Source: Micromonospora zamorensis | GTDB taxonomy: Bacteria; Actinomycetota; Actinomycetes; Mycobacteriales; Micromonosporaceae | Direction of reading: 5' to 3' | DNA length: 64,000 nt | NCBI RefSeq assembly: GCF_900090275.1 | Contig: NZ_LT607755.1 | Coordinates: 2,542,001-2,606,000 of the forward strand | Shown here: positions 1 to 8,311 of the stretch, piece after piece | Position numbering within the stretch: the stretch's first letter is position 1 | Layout: each line of letters begins with the position of its first letter | Position numbers and translations under genes: made by a program | Notes under the pieces: model-generated | What the model was told of the DNA's origin: nothing | Databases searched by the model: none | Seen by the model: the letters and a program-made list of their open reading frames with translations, nothing else

Positions 1-131
1 AGGTCGACGGGTGGCAGGACATGGCGCTGACCGACGCCGCGCAGACCGTCCAGGTCTCCGCCTACCCCGACGCCTACGCCCAGTGGGAGCAGCAGGCCAC
101 CGACCTCGTCGCCCAGCACTGGAACAGCTGA
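1..131 (+). CDS. C-terminal end of a lysozyme-like secreted protein (partial)
   Basis: Open frame from base 3 to a TGA at 129-131, cut by the left edge of the window. The last 42 residues contain GWQDM, then AAQTVQVSAYPDAYAQ. They closely match the C-terminus of the protein at 21643-22494, which has GWQDM and AAQSVQISAYPDAYAQ. It is therefore the tail of a second member of that family, a probable cell-wall-lytic transglycosylase-like protein. The N-terminal part, with any signal sequence and catalytic Glu, is outside the window. Confidence 0.8.
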   Translation, partial: VDGWQDMALTDAAQTVQVSAYPDAYAQWEQQATDLVAQHWNS

Positions 132-157
132 CCCACCAACACTGAAAGACCCGACCG

Positions 158-190
158 CTGGCCGGTACCCCCACCCGGGGTGCCGGCCAG
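158..190 (+). terminator. Hairpin terminator after the lysozyme-like gene
   Basis: A 14-bp stem (CTGGCCGGTACCCC against GGGGTGCCGGCCAG, one wobble) with a 5-base loop lies 27 bases after the stop codon. There is no U tract, as is usual for actinomycete terminators. Confidence 0.7.
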
Positions 191-240
191 CGGCATATCC
201 CGCACAACCACAAGGACACCGACAACAAGGCCCGGCAGAC

Positions 241-281
241 CTTGGACACTTTCCGTTAGCCGCTAACGGAAAGTGTCCAAG
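241..281. repeat. Perfect 20-bp inverted repeat
   Basis: CTTGGACACTTTCCGTTAGC (241-260) is followed by one base and its exact reverse complement (262-281). It could fold as an 18-bp stem with a GCCGC loop. It lies between the hairpin at 158-190 and the next gene, so it is either a second terminator, an operator or a dispersed palindromic repeat. Unlike the GC-rich terminators nearby it is only moderately GC-rich, which favours a repeat or operator. Confidence 0.75.
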
Positions 282-383
282 ATCTCGCGTTGGCGACGCG
301 CCGGAGTGCCGTGATCGGCGCGGAGTGATCCGATCGGCGGACGGGTACGTACCTCCCGACGGGGACCGGCGGAGGGACAGGGA

Positions 384-1382
384 ATGGCCGCGGTGGGGTA
401 CGGCACGGATCGCGAACCGGAGTCACCGCCGGAACCTGCCGACGACGCCACACCAGGGCGCTGGTCCACGAGGGTTCGCCTGTTGGTGGCTGCCGCAGCC
501 GTCGTGCTTGTCCTTGGCGCGGCCGCCGTGGCTGTGATCGTCGCCGACCCTGACCGCCTCGGCATGACCTACTCCGGCGCACCCGACGGCACCCGAGCAG
601 ATGGCACCCGAGCGGACGGCACGCGACCGGACGGCACGCGACCGGACGGCACCCGACCGGACGGCACCTGGCCCGGTGACGCCGGCCGTCCCGGAGGTGA
701 GGACCCGGACTCGCCTGACGGCCGACCGGGTGCGGCTGGCGGGGAGTTGCTGACCGCGCCGCTGGCGGGCCGCCAGAAGGGCACCTTCGTGCTCGCGGAC
801 GGGCTGTCCTCGTTCGAGCTGGGGGTGGCTGATCTGGGGGATGACCTGTACCGGATCAGCAGCCCGGCAGGTTCGGGTGTGCTGGGTCGACCGACTGTGG
901 TCGGCGAGACCGTCCGGCTTGAGGTCGTGAAGTCAGGGGCTTCCGAGACGCGCAGCCTGCGGGTGGCGCTCAACGAGCGGGTCGCCTGGCGTCTTCAGCT
1001 CGTCGGCGGGGTGAGGAGTCAGGTGCTGGATCTGACCCGAGCCCGGCTGCTGGGAGTGGAACTCGCCGGCGGGTCGTCGCGCACCGAGATCCTGCTGCCA
1101 CCGATCACCGCCACCAGCACCGGCAACGCGAGCGACCCGAGCATCATGACCGTACGACTCACCGGTGGGACCAGCCAGCTCGACATCCGGGCCGCCGGGG
1201 AGACGCCGGTGCGGGTCCGCGCGGGAGCTGGCGCCGGCTCGGTTGTGGTACGCGACAACCGCTGGGATGGGGTGGCGGCGGGTGCGGTGTTGAGTACGCC
1301 GGGCTGGGACCGCTCGGCCGCGCGGTTGTTCCTGGATCTGGTCGCGGGCGCCAACACCGTGACCGTGTCCGCCAACCGGTAA
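384..1382 (+). CDS. Membrane-anchored hypothetical protein with DGTR repeats
   Basis: 332 residues. A cytosolic tail of about 30 residues is followed by one membrane segment (about 31-53, Val/Ala/Leu-rich). Six tandem pentapeptides of the form (A/P)DGT(R/W) follow (residues 67-96), then a Gly/Pro/Asp-rich spacer and a roughly 210-residue extracellular part rich in beta-type sequence. No family recognised. The repeat segment is probably an extended spacer between membrane and outer domain. Start chosen at ATG 384 because GGAGGG lies about 10 bases upstream. It stands alone, followed by a repetitive CCAACCC-rich spacer. Confidence 0.75.
   Translation: MAAVGYGTDREPESPPEPADDATPGRWSTRVRLLVAAAAVVLVLGAAAVAVIVADPDRLGMTYSGAPDGTRADGTRADGTRPDGTRPDGTRPDGTWPGDAGRPGGEDPDSPDGRPGAAGGELLTAPLAGRQKGTFVLADGLSSFELGVADLGDDLYRISSPAGSGVLGRPTVVGETVRLEVVKSGASETRSLRVALNERVAWRLQLVGGVRSQVLDLTRARLLGVELAGGSSRTEILLPPITATSTGNASDPSIMTVRLTGGTSQLDIRAAGETPVRVRAGAGAGSVVVRDNRWDGVAAGAVLSTPGWDRSAARLFLDLVAGANTVTVSANR
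582..671 (+). repeat. 15-bp tandem repeat coding (A/P)DGTR
   Basis: Six near-identical 15-bp units of the type GACGGCACCCGACCG inside the gene at 384-1382. They code for the pentapeptide repeat at residues 67-96. Such repeats can change copy number by slippage. Confidence 0.8.
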
Positions 1383-1534
1383 GCCAGCAACCGCTGAGCC
1401 CAACCCCAACCCGCTGCACCCAACCCCCTGCGCCCAACCCGCTGTGCAACAAGCCGCTGAGCCAACCCGGCGGACCCCACCCGCCCTGCTGGAAGCGCCG
1501 CGGTCGAGGGCGGGCGTGAGCGTACAGTCGGGCG

Positions 1535-2509
1535 GTGGAGCGTACTGAATCGATGCTGGCGCAGACCCGACCACCTGGTGTGGCCGACGTTGATCCCGGC
1601 AGCGTGCTGCTGCCCGGCCACGACGTGCCGTTGGGTCGGTACACCACGGTGCGGCGACTGCTGCCGCAGCGTCCCCGCCGGATGGTTGGCGCGTGGTGCT
1701 TCGTCGACCATTTCGGCCCGGACGATGTGGAGCAGCGGCCTGGCATGGAGGTGCCGCCGCACCCGCACACCGGTCTGCAGACGGTGACCTGGTTGCTGGA
1801 AGGGGAGATCCTGCACCGGGACAGCCTCGGCAACGTGCAGCCGATCCGGCCCGGTCAGCTCAACGTGATGACCTCCGGTAACGGGATCGCCCACTCGGAG
1901 CGGTCGCCGGCCGTCCACCCGCCGGTGATGCACGGCGTGCAGCTCTGGGTGGCTCTGCCGGACCCCGCGCGGGCCGGGGCGGCGGACTTCGCGCACCACG
2001 CGGACCTGCCGCGCTGGCGGGACGGCGATCTGGACTGCACCCTGCTGGTCGGCGAGTTCGGCGGGCATCGGTCACCGGCGGTGGTGCACACCCCGCTGGT
2101 GGGTGTGCAGGTCGAGCTGGGTGGCGAGGCGCCGACGACGCTGTCGCTGCGGCCCGATTTCGAGTACGCGTTGCTGGCGATGTCCGGGTCGGCGGAGGCC
2201 GCCGGGGTCGGGTTCGAGCCGGGGGCGTTGCTCTATCTGGGCTCGGGCCGCCGCGAGCTGACCGTGCGCGGTGGGGCCGGGGCACGGTTGTTGCTGCTGG
2301 GCGGTACGCCGTTCGAGGAGCCGCTGGTGATGTGGTGGAACTTCGTGGGCCGCTCCCACGAGGAGATCGCCGCCGCACGGGAGGACTGGATGGCGGGGGA
2401 CCGACGATTCGGGGTGGTGGCCGACGACTCGGCGCCTCCGCTGCCGGCGCCCGCCCTGCCCACGACCCGTCTCAAGGCCCGCGACCGCACCGGTGGCCTG
2501 CACAGCTGA
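1535..2509 (+). CDS. Pirin family protein
   Basis: 324 residues, the usual pirin length. Pirins are bicupin metalloproteins; some have quercetinase activity, others act as regulators. The four metal ligands are visible: H76 and H78 in PPHPHTGLQTV, and H120 and E122 in GNGIAHSERSP. The GTG at 1535 sits six bases after a TACAGT box (1523-1528), which fits a leaderless start; ATG 1553 is the alternative. The substrate cannot be read from the sequence. Confidence 0.9.
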   Translation: MERTESMLAQTRPPGVADVDPGSVLLPGHDVPLGRYTTVRRLLPQRPRRMVGAWCFVDHFGPDDVEQRPGMEVPPHPHTGLQTVTWLLEGEILHRDSLGNVQPIRPGQLNVMTSGNGIAHSERSPAVHPPVMHGVQLWVALPDPARAGAADFAHHADLPRWRDGDLDCTLLVGEFGGHRSPAVVHTPLVGVQVELGGEAPTTLSLRPDFEYALLAMSGSAEAAGVGFEPGALLYLGSGRRELTVRGGAGARLLLLGGTPFEEPLVMWWNFVGRSHEEIAAAREDWMAGDRRFGVVADDSAPPLPAPALPTTRLKARDRTGGLHS

Positions 2510-2613
2510 CACCACGCCAGGGCGCCCACGCCAGGGCCACACGCAGGCCCGAGCCTGCACGGGCGCCAGCACATCGCGCCGTGTGACCCACTGTCGCGCG
2601 GGTAGTCGTCGAC

Positions 2614-3282
2614 ATGCCGACCACTCTGATCACCCCGGTCGAGGACCGGAAGCGCCTGGCGCGCCGGCTCGCCGGTAGCGGGCGGGGCTTCGCCGAGCAG
2701 TACGGCTTTCGGGTGACCAACAACCCGGCGAGCCTGTTCCAGGTGCTCTATCTTGCGGTGCTGCTGGCCCGTCGGGGTGACTTCCGCCGGGCGTTGGACG
2801 GGGCTCGGGCGTTGCGTGACGAGGGGTGGGACAGCGCCGCGAGGCTGGCCCGGTCGTTGCACGAGGACCGGGTACGGGTGCTGCGCGCCAGCGGTCAGCG
2901 CGGTGACGTGGACGCGTTGGCCAGCGCGCTCGGTGACCTGGGCCGCACTGTGGTCGAGCGGTACCGGGGCGATCTGCGCCGGTTGCGGGCGGTGGCGCAC
3001 CACGATCCGGTCCGGGAGCGGGCGCTCCTCGCCGAGCTTCCCGGCGTGGACGATCAGGTCGTCGACCTGTTTCTGCGTGAGGCGCAGGCACTGTGGCGGG
3101 AGGTTGCCCCGGTCGCGGACCGACGGGCGTTGGCCGCGGCCCGTCGCCTCGGGCTGGGCAGGTCGGCGAACGACCTGGCCGGTCTGGCCAGCGGTGAGTC
3201 GGAGCAACTGGCCTGGTTGGTGGGGGCGCTGGCCCGGGTCGACCTTGAGCACCGGTACGCGGAGGTCACGGGCAGGCCGTGA
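2614..3282 (+). CDS. Helix-hairpin-helix (endonuclease III-like) protein, probably non-catalytic
   Basis: 222 residues. The centre and C-terminal half follow the HhH-GPD pattern of endonuclease III-like glycosylases: LPGVDDQVVDLFLREA at the hairpin, then VADRRALAAARRLGL where the family has VDTH(V/I)xR...RLGL. The lysine expected after the LPGxG turn (LPGVGxKTA) is missing, and VDTH is changed to VADR. A base-excision role is therefore doubtful and DNA binding more likely. No iron-sulfur cysteines are present. The ATG is the first in-frame start after the pirin gene. Confidence 0.6.
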   Translation: MPTTLITPVEDRKRLARRLAGSGRGFAEQYGFRVTNNPASLFQVLYLAVLLARRGDFRRALDGARALRDEGWDSAARLARSLHEDRVRVLRASGQRGDVDALASALGDLGRTVVERYRGDLRRLRAVAHHDPVRERALLAELPGVDDQVVDLFLREAQALWREVAPVADRRALAAARRLGLGRSANDLAGLASGESEQLAWLVGALARVDLEHRYAEVTGRP

Positions 3283-3337
3283 CGTGCCCTGGCCCACACT
3301 TCGCCAAATTCTGACCAAACGGAGGATGTTCTGTCGT

Positions 3338-3500
3338 ATGGTTGGACCCGGCAGTGCTGGCCGCTCGGTTCGAGCGGGCATCCACCGCCTGGTGACCGCG
3401 ACCGGTTCGGAAGCGGCTCACCGCCTGGGCAGGTTTGCGTGGCGCCCTAGGTCGCGGTTCGTGACCAGGGGCGCCCGCCTGTCCCGGCGATTCAGGCGAG
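3338..3500 (+). ncRNA. Candidate structured RNA (run of hairpins)
   Basis: The spacer between two convergent genes contains consecutive hairpins: CCGCTCG/CGAGCGG (3361-3377), a GGTGACCG/CGGCTCACC arm pair (about 3391-3423), GGCGCCCTAGGTC/GACCAGGGGCGCC (3441-3475) and CGCCTG/CAGGCG just after. Upstream is TTCTGACC followed by TATGGT (3337-3342), which could be a promoter. A 58-codon Arg-rich frame from ATG 3338 also exists but has no family resemblance. It could equally be a bidirectional terminator region. Confidence 0.3.
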
Positions 3501-3573
3501 CCCCCACCCCGTGACGCCCCCGGGGTCGCCAGGCCGCTCAGCCAGCCGACAGAGCCATTCCAACGGCCCAGCC

Positions 3574-4242
3574 TCAGCGTGCCAGGCCCGCCAGCAGGTT
3601 CACGGTCACGGCGATGATGAACGCGCCGAACAGGTACGACACCATCGAGTGCCGCAGCACCGTACGACGCATCTCGTTGCTGGTCAGGTTGGTGTCGGAA
3701 ACCTGGAACGTCGCCCCGATGGTGAACGCCACGTACGCGAAGTCGGAGTAGCGCGGCGGGTCGTGCTGGTTGAAGTTCACCCCGCCGTCCGGGCCGGTGT
3801 AGTAGATCCTGGCGTAACGGGCGGCGAAGACGGTGTGCACCACGAACCAGGAGAGCACCACGCTCAGCACGCCCAGGCCGCTGTGCAGTTCCCGGGCCAT
3901 GCCGGGTGGCGCGCTCTGCGCGCTGGCCACGACCAACCCCACGGCCAGCAGGCTGGCCAGGCAGGCGACCAGAAGCAGCGCGTCCCGGATCGCCCGGTTC
4001 GGGTCCTCGTGTACGGCCAGTTCGGCGGTGCGCTCGGCGTCCATCGGCCAGATTTTGTGCCAGACCAGCACGAGCCAGCTCAGTGCGCCCACGTCCCAGC
4101 CGGCCAGCGCGGCGAGCGGCACTGGCAGCATCAGCGTGAAGACGCCGCCGGCGATGACGCCGACCACCGCCACCACGGCCAGCTGCTTCGCGGCAGCCGG
4201 GAAACGTACGTCCGCTGGGCGGTCGGGGCCGGTCTGGGTCAT
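3574..4242 (-). CDS. DUF1345 family membrane protein
   Basis: 222 residues with about five hydrophobic segments and the DUF1345 hallmarks: a middle stretch with FNQHDPPRYSDFAYVAFTIG followed by QVSDTNLTS. These proteins are inner-membrane proteins of unknown function. The run DFAYVAFTIGATFQVSDT is the most conserved part of the family. It is followed downstream by the small DUF2795 gene in the same direction but is transcribed after it. Confidence 0.9.
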   Translation of the reverse strand: MTQTGPDRPADVRFPAAAKQLAVVAVVGVIAGGVFTLMLPVPLAALAGWDVGALSWLVLVWHKIWPMDAERTAELAVHEDPNRAIRDALLLVACLASLLAVGLVVASAQSAPPGMARELHSGLGVLSVVLSWFVVHTVFAARYARIYYTGPDGGVNFNQHDPPRYSDFAYVAFTIGATFQVSDTNLTSNEMRRTVLRHSMVSYLFGAFIIAVTVNLLAGLAR

Positions 4243-4284
4243 CCGGGACGCTCCCGGGTCGGGGTGGTGGGCGCCACCGCCGGG

Positions 4285-4557
4285 TCAGATGCCGCGCAGA
4301 TGCTGCGAGACCCGGTTGTGCTTCTTGTCCCGGGCCTGCTCGGCCCGCTGGGCGGGGCTCACCTCGGGCGCGGCCTCGATCCCGGCCGACCGGGCCACCT
4401 CGGTCCCGTTGGCGTAGTCCACCGGCGGGAGGGCGCGCAGCGCCTTCAGCACGTCCGGCGGGGCGCCTTCCCGTTCGGCCTCGCGGACCACGTCGTTCTT
4501 CTCGGCCGGGTAGTCCAGGCTCGACAGGTACTGCAGGACGTCGGCGTAGCTCGCCAT
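4285..4557 (-). CDS. DUF2795 family protein
   Basis: 90 residues. The N-terminal part (SYADVLQYLSSLDYPAEK ... LKALRALPPVDY) is the DUF2795 domain, a small helical domain of unknown function common in actinomycetes. The C-terminal part is charged and probably disordered. Start at 4557 (MASYADV) rather than 4578, because GAGGGAG lies at ribosome-binding distance. It is 42 bases upstream of the DUF1345 gene, so the two are probably co-transcribed. Confidence 0.85.
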   Translation of the reverse strand: MASYADVLQYLSSLDYPAEKNDVVREAEREGAPPDVLKALRALPPVDYANGTEVARSAGIEAAPEVSPAQRAEQARDKKHNRVSQHLRGI

Positions 4558-4711
4558 GGCATGGGCTCCCTCGGGCATCGATGTGGTGACGACCGGCGGC
4601 GGTTACCCGCCCGCCGGCCGGTCACGCCCACCCGGCGCAGGAAACCGGTGCCGTTTCCGCCGGGCCGTCGCGGGTACCCGCAGGCGCCGACGCGAGCCAA
4701 GGGAGTACGCG

Positions 4712-5122
4712 ATGAACTACGACACCTTCATCGACCAGGTTTCCCAGCGCACCGCGACGTCGTCCGAGCGAGCGGTCGAGTTGACCCGGGCCGTGCTGGA
4801 GACGTTCGCGGAGCGGTTGACCGGCGGTGAGAACCTGGATCTGGCCGCCCAGCTGCCCCAACCGTTGCAACTGGTGCTCAAGCCGAGCCCGAGCACCGAG
4901 CAGGCCGACCGGTTCGGTGCTGCCGAGTTCGTCGCCCGGGTCGCGTTGCGCGCCGGGGTGGAGGAGTCGGCCGCCCGGGACGCCAGCCGGGCGGTCTTCA
5001 CCACCCTGCGTGAGGCGATCACCGGTGGTGAGTTCGACGACGTGGCGACTCAGCTGCCGCGTGACTACCGGGGTCTGGTCGAGCAGGCAATGGCTCCCGG
5101 GGCGACGCTGCGCCGTGGCTGA
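4712..5122 (+). CDS. DUF2267 domain protein
   Basis: 136 residues. It holds two similar halves typical of DUF2267: MNYDTFIDQVSQRT with LETFAERLTGGENLDLAAQLP, and AARDASRAVFTTLREAITGGEFDDVATQLP. The family is all-helical and of unknown function, often near stress genes. Start at ATG 4712, with AAGGGAG about 8 bases upstream. It is divergent from the DUF2795 gene across a 154-base spacer. Confidence 0.9.
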   Translation: MNYDTFIDQVSQRTATSSERAVELTRAVLETFAERLTGGENLDLAAQLPQPLQLVLKPSPSTEQADRFGAAEFVARVALRAGVEESAARDASRAVFTTLREAITGGEFDDVATQLPRDYRGLVEQAMAPGATLRRG

Positions 5123-5213
5123 CGGGCACGACGCACAGCGGTCGTCCCGGGCACGCACAGCGGTTTACCAGGGCAACCATCGATGTCCCGCTTGGCATGG
5201 CGATTCAGCCTGG

Positions 5214-5346
5214 CCTAACCTTGTCGTGGCGAGGGGAGTACTTCCCACGAACCATTCCGGTCAGTACGGCGCGCCCGGCGCGCCTCGGGTGGTTGCCCAT
5301 CAGGTGGTGGGTGAAGGAGACCTCGAACATGACGGTGTTCGAGGAG
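5214..5346 (+). promoter_or_regulatory. yybP-ykoY manganese riboswitch upstream of terC
   Basis: The leader contains the marks of this class: GAGGGGAGTA (5231-5240), a second GTCAGTACGGCG block (5260-5271), and GGTGAAGGAGACCTCG near 5310. A CTCGAAC/GTTCGAG hairpin (about 5322-5345) reaches almost to the start codon and may be the expression platform that hides the ribosome-binding region. The class senses Mn2+ and is known upstream of TerC/Alx-type manganese exporters, which is the gene that follows. Confidence 0.85.
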
Positions 5347-5353
5347 ACCCCAC

Positions 5354-6379
5354 ATGAGCGAAGTGTCATATCTGTCCGCCGCCAGTGACCTGTCGTCGGT
5401 GGGCACGCCCACGCTGTGGGCGGTCACCATCATCGGCGTACTCCTGCTGCTGGTGCTTGACTTCCTGGTCACGCGTCGCCCGCACGAGGTGTCGATGCGG
5501 GAGGCCATCGGCTGGTCGGCGTTCTACATCGCGCTGCCGCTGGCGTTCGGCGCCTGGATCTGGTCGCGTTACGGCTCCCAGCAGGGCGTGGAATACCTCA
5601 CCGGTTACCTGGTGGAGAAGTCGCTCTCGGTCGACAACCTGTTCGTCTTCATGCTGCTGCTGGCCGCGTTCGCGGTGCCGGCGGTGCTCGCCCAGCGGGT
5701 GCTGCTCTACGGCATCGCCGGCGCGCTGGTGCTGCGGGCCGTCTTCATCGCCCTCGGCGCGGCGGCGTTGCAGACCCTCGACTTCGCCTTCCTGCTCTTC
5801 GCGATCATCCTCCTCGCCACCGCGGTGAAGCTGCTGCGCGACGCCATGTCCGGGCATCAGCAGGAAGTCGACATCAACAAGATGCGCTCGGTGAAGCTGC
5901 TGCGCAGGTTCATGCCGGTGGTCGACGAATACCACGGCACCAGGATGACCGTCCGGCAGGGCGCGAAGCGGGCACTCACCCCGTTCGCCCTGGTCGTGGT
6001 CGCGGTGCTGGCCACCGACATCGTGTTCGCTGTCGACTCGGTGCCGGCGGTCTACGGCATCACCGAGGACCCGTACCTGGTCTTCGCCACCAACGCGTTC
6101 GCCCTGCTCGGCCTGCGGGCGCTCTACTTCGTCCTGCACGCGGCGCTGAGCCGGCTGGTGCACCTCAGCTACGGCCTGGCCGTCATCCTGGCGTTCATCG
6201 GCCTCAAGCTGGGTCTGCACTGGGCGCACGGCATCTGGGACAGCGTGCCGGAGATCCCCACCCTGGCCTCGCTCGGCGTGATCATCGGTGTGCTGGTGGT
6301 GGTCACCCTGACCAGCCTGCGCGCCACCCGCGGCGGAGACCTGCCCGAGGACCGCAAGGTGGTCGCGGAGCGGCACTGA
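5354..6379 (+). CDS. TerC/Alx family membrane protein (probable manganese exporter)
   Basis: 341 residues with about nine membrane segments. Family motifs: VEKSLSVDNLFVF near residue 90 and ATDIVFAVDSVPAV near residue 220; their Asp residues lie in the membrane and are thought to handle the metal. Members such as E. coli Alx and B. subtilis YceF/YkoY export Mn2+, partly to metallate exported enzymes. The riboswitch directly in front supports induction by Mn2+. The ATG at 5354 follows the riboswitch hairpin. Confidence 0.93.
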   Translation: MSEVSYLSAASDLSSVGTPTLWAVTIIGVLLLLVLDFLVTRRPHEVSMREAIGWSAFYIALPLAFGAWIWSRYGSQQGVEYLTGYLVEKSLSVDNLFVFMLLLAAFAVPAVLAQRVLLYGIAGALVLRAVFIALGAAALQTLDFAFLLFAIILLATAVKLLRDAMSGHQQEVDINKMRSVKLLRRFMPVVDEYHGTRMTVRQGAKRALTPFALVVVAVLATDIVFAVDSVPAVYGITEDPYLVFATNAFALLGLRALYFVLHAALSRLVHLSYGLAVILAFIGLKLGLHWAHGIWDSVPEIPTLASLGVIIGVLVVVTLTSLRATRGGDLPEDRKVVAERH

Positions 6380-6455
6380 CCGCGCCCCGCCGGGGCGACG
6401 AGGAGGTACGCGGGAAAGCTCCCGCCCCGGCCGGCGCGGGTGGTACGACTGTGCA

Positions 6456-7055
6456 ATGGGAATCGTGTCACCGGGCTTTCAGGGTCGGCCCCGAACGCAG
6501 GAGCCGGCCCTGCCACCCGGTCAGTACCTGACCGAGGACTTCCCGGTGCTCTCGGCCGGCCCGACGCCCCGGGTCTCCCTGGACACCTGGGAGTTCGTCA
6601 TCGCCGCCGAGAACGGCAGCGAACACCGGTGGTCGTGGCAGGAGTTGATGGCCCTGCCGCAGGAGACGCCGATGGTGGACATCCACTGCGTCACCCGCTG
6701 GTCCAAGCTCGGCACCAACTGGCAGGGCGTCTCCCTGGACACGCTCCTCGCCGACGTGGACACGGCTGCGCACTTCGCGCTCGCGCACTCCTACGGCGGG
6801 TACACCACCAATCTGCCGCTGGACGACCTGCGCGGCGGCCGTGCCTGGGTGGTGCACACCTTCGACGGCGCGCCGCTGCCCGCCGAGCACGGTGGGCCGG
6901 CGCGGTTGCTGGTGCCGCACCTGTACTTCTGGAAGTCCGCCAAGTGGGTGCGCGGCATCCGGCTCAAGACGATGGACGAGCCGGGGTTCTGGGAGACCGC
7001 CGGCTACCACGACTACGGCGACCCGTGGCGCGAACAGCGGTACCAGGGTGACTGA
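6456..7055 (+). CDS. Sulfite oxidase-like molybdopterin-dependent oxidoreductase
   Basis: 199 residues, a single molybdopterin-binding domain of the sulfite oxidase/MsrP (YedY) type. The Mo-ligand cysteine is C78 in DIHCVTRWSKLGTNWQG. Other family stretches are HSYGGYTTNLPLDDL and the end FWETAGYHDYGDPWREQRY. There is no Tat signal or extra domain, so it should be cytoplasmic. It overlaps the FAD reductase that follows, which probably supplies electrons. A TACGAC box six bases before ATG 6456 suggests a leaderless start. The substrate is unknown. Confidence 0.9.
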   Translation: MGIVSPGFQGRPRTQEPALPPGQYLTEDFPVLSAGPTPRVSLDTWEFVIAAENGSEHRWSWQELMALPQETPMVDIHCVTRWSKLGTNWQGVSLDTLLADVDTAAHFALAHSYGGYTTNLPLDDLRGGRAWVVHTFDGAPLPAEHGGPARLLVPHLYFWKSAKWVRGIRLKTMDEPGFWETAGYHDYGDPWREQRYQGD

Positions 7056-7824
7056 GCGCGCCGTGGCGACGAGCAAACCCCGCACGGCCAACCGCTGGCA
7101 GGTGGGCCGGCTGGTGGAGCGCCGGGTGGAGACGCCGACCGCGCAGACCCTGGTGCTGGAGGTCCCGGACTGGCCGGGGCACCTGCCCGGGCAGCACGTC
7201 GACCTGCGACTGACCGCTCCGGACGGCTACCAGGCCGCCCGGTCGTACTCCATCGCCGGGCCCGTCGTGGACGGGCCGGGCGGGCCGCGCATCGAGGTGA
7301 CCGTCCAGCGTGTGCACGACGGCGAGGTGTCCCCGTACCTCATCGATGTCTTTTCCGACGGCGACCCGGTGGAGGTCCGCGGACCGCTCGGTGGATGGTT
7401 CATCTGGCGGCCGGAGGAGACCGCGCCGGTGCAGCTCGTCGCCGGCGGCTCGGGCATCGTGCCGTTGATGGCGATGATCCGGGCCCGCCGGGCGGCCGGC
7501 AACAAGGCGCCGTTCCGGCTGATCTACTCGGTGCGCACCCCCGGGGACGTGATCTACGCCGACGAGCTGCGCCGCCGGGTCCGCGACGACTTCGGCCTGG
7601 ACATCGCGTACGTCTACACCAGGGAGGCGCCCGAGGGTTGGCGCGGCGAACCGCACCGCATCGGGCTGGCCGACGTCAACACACACGGCTGGCCACCGGA
7701 CCTGCAACCGCTCACCTACGTCTGCGGGCCGACCGCGTTCGTGGAAACCGTGGCCGATCTGCTGGTGGGGCTCGGCCACCCGTCACGGCAGGTCAAGACC
7801 GAACGTTTCGGTCCCACCGGCTGA
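7048..7824 (+). CDS. Ferredoxin-NADP reductase-type FAD oxidoreductase
   Basis: 258 residues. FAD-binding motif ARSYSIAG near residue 60, a nucleotide-binding GGSGIVPLMAM near residue 135, and the C-terminal YVCGPTAFVE. There is no 2Fe-2S ferredoxin domain, so it is the short form. The GTG start overlaps the stop of the molybdopterin gene (GTGACTGA), showing translational coupling. It probably passes electrons from NAD(P)H to or from the Mo enzyme. Confidence 0.9.
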   Translation: MTERAVATSKPRTANRWQVGRLVERRVETPTAQTLVLEVPDWPGHLPGQHVDLRLTAPDGYQAARSYSIAGPVVDGPGGPRIEVTVQRVHDGEVSPYLIDVFSDGDPVEVRGPLGGWFIWRPEETAPVQLVAGGSGIVPLMAMIRARRAAGNKAPFRLIYSVRTPGDVIYADELRRRVRDDFGLDIAYVYTREAPEGWRGEPHRIGLADVNTHGWPPDLQPLTYVCGPTAFVETVADLLVGLGHPSRQVKTERFGPTG

Positions 7825-7854
7825 CCGCTCGCCCCGCAACGTCGAGGAGATCCG

Positions 7855-8148
7855 ATGACCGAGATGTCGTACCTGGACGGCAACATGCTCGACGGCCCGA
7901 TGCGCGAGCTGTTCACCGTGGACCTGAGCAGCGCGACGGGCCGCTGCGAAAGCTGCGGGATGACCGGCTCGATGGCCAGCCTGCACGTCTACTCGCACGC
8001 CCCGGGCCTCGTCGCCCGCTGCCCGTCCTGTGAGCAGGTGATGCTGCGGCTGGTCCGCGGGCCCGACCGGGCCTGGCTGGACATGCGCGGCACCACGTTC
8101 CTCCAGGTGCCGATGCCGATGGAGCAGCCCTTCCCCGGGCCCCTCTGA
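7855..8148 (+). CDS. DUF6510 zinc-ribbon-like small protein
   Basis: 97 residues with two cysteine pairs, CESCGM near residue 24 and CPSCEQ near residue 52, forming a likely zinc ribbon. It starts MTEMSYLDGNMLDGP, typical of the DUF6510 family. It follows the oxidoreductase pair after 30 bases with a GAGGAG site, so it is the third gene of that operon. It may be an accessory or regulatory factor for the Mo enzyme (inference from position). Confidence 0.85.
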   Translation: MTEMSYLDGNMLDGPMRELFTVDLSSATGRCESCGMTGSMASLHVYSHAPGLVARCPSCEQVMLRLVRGPDRAWLDMRGTTFLQVPMPMEQPFPGPL

Positions 8149-8249
8149 CCGATCCCGGTCGGCGTTGCCCGGCGGAGGCAGAGTGGCCGGATGAGCGCCG
8201 GCCGATGGGGTTCCACACCGCTGGCGGCCCTACCGTGGCGCACGATTCG

Positions 8250-8311
8250 CACAAGTTCAGGGATGTTGCTGCCTCCAAAGCACCCGAGGCAGCAATTTCG
8301 CTGAAGTTGCG
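8250..8311. repeat. Long imperfect palindrome, copy 1
   Basis: A 26-base arm (8250-8275) faces its near reverse complement (8286-8311; 21 of 26 match), with a perfect core TTGCTGCCTC/GAGGCAGCAA. It lies between the convergent ends of the DUF6510 gene and the PPOX gene, so it can end transcription from both sides. The left arm resembles that of the element at 11511-11594 (18 of 23 bases), so this is a dispersed element rather than a simple terminator. Confidence 0.7.

Noticed and set aside
3511..4830. A long plus-strand frame of over 400 codons
   Set aside because: It runs antisense to the DUF1345 and DUF2795 genes, has His/Gln/Arg-rich composition and matches no family, so it is a GC-driven shadow.
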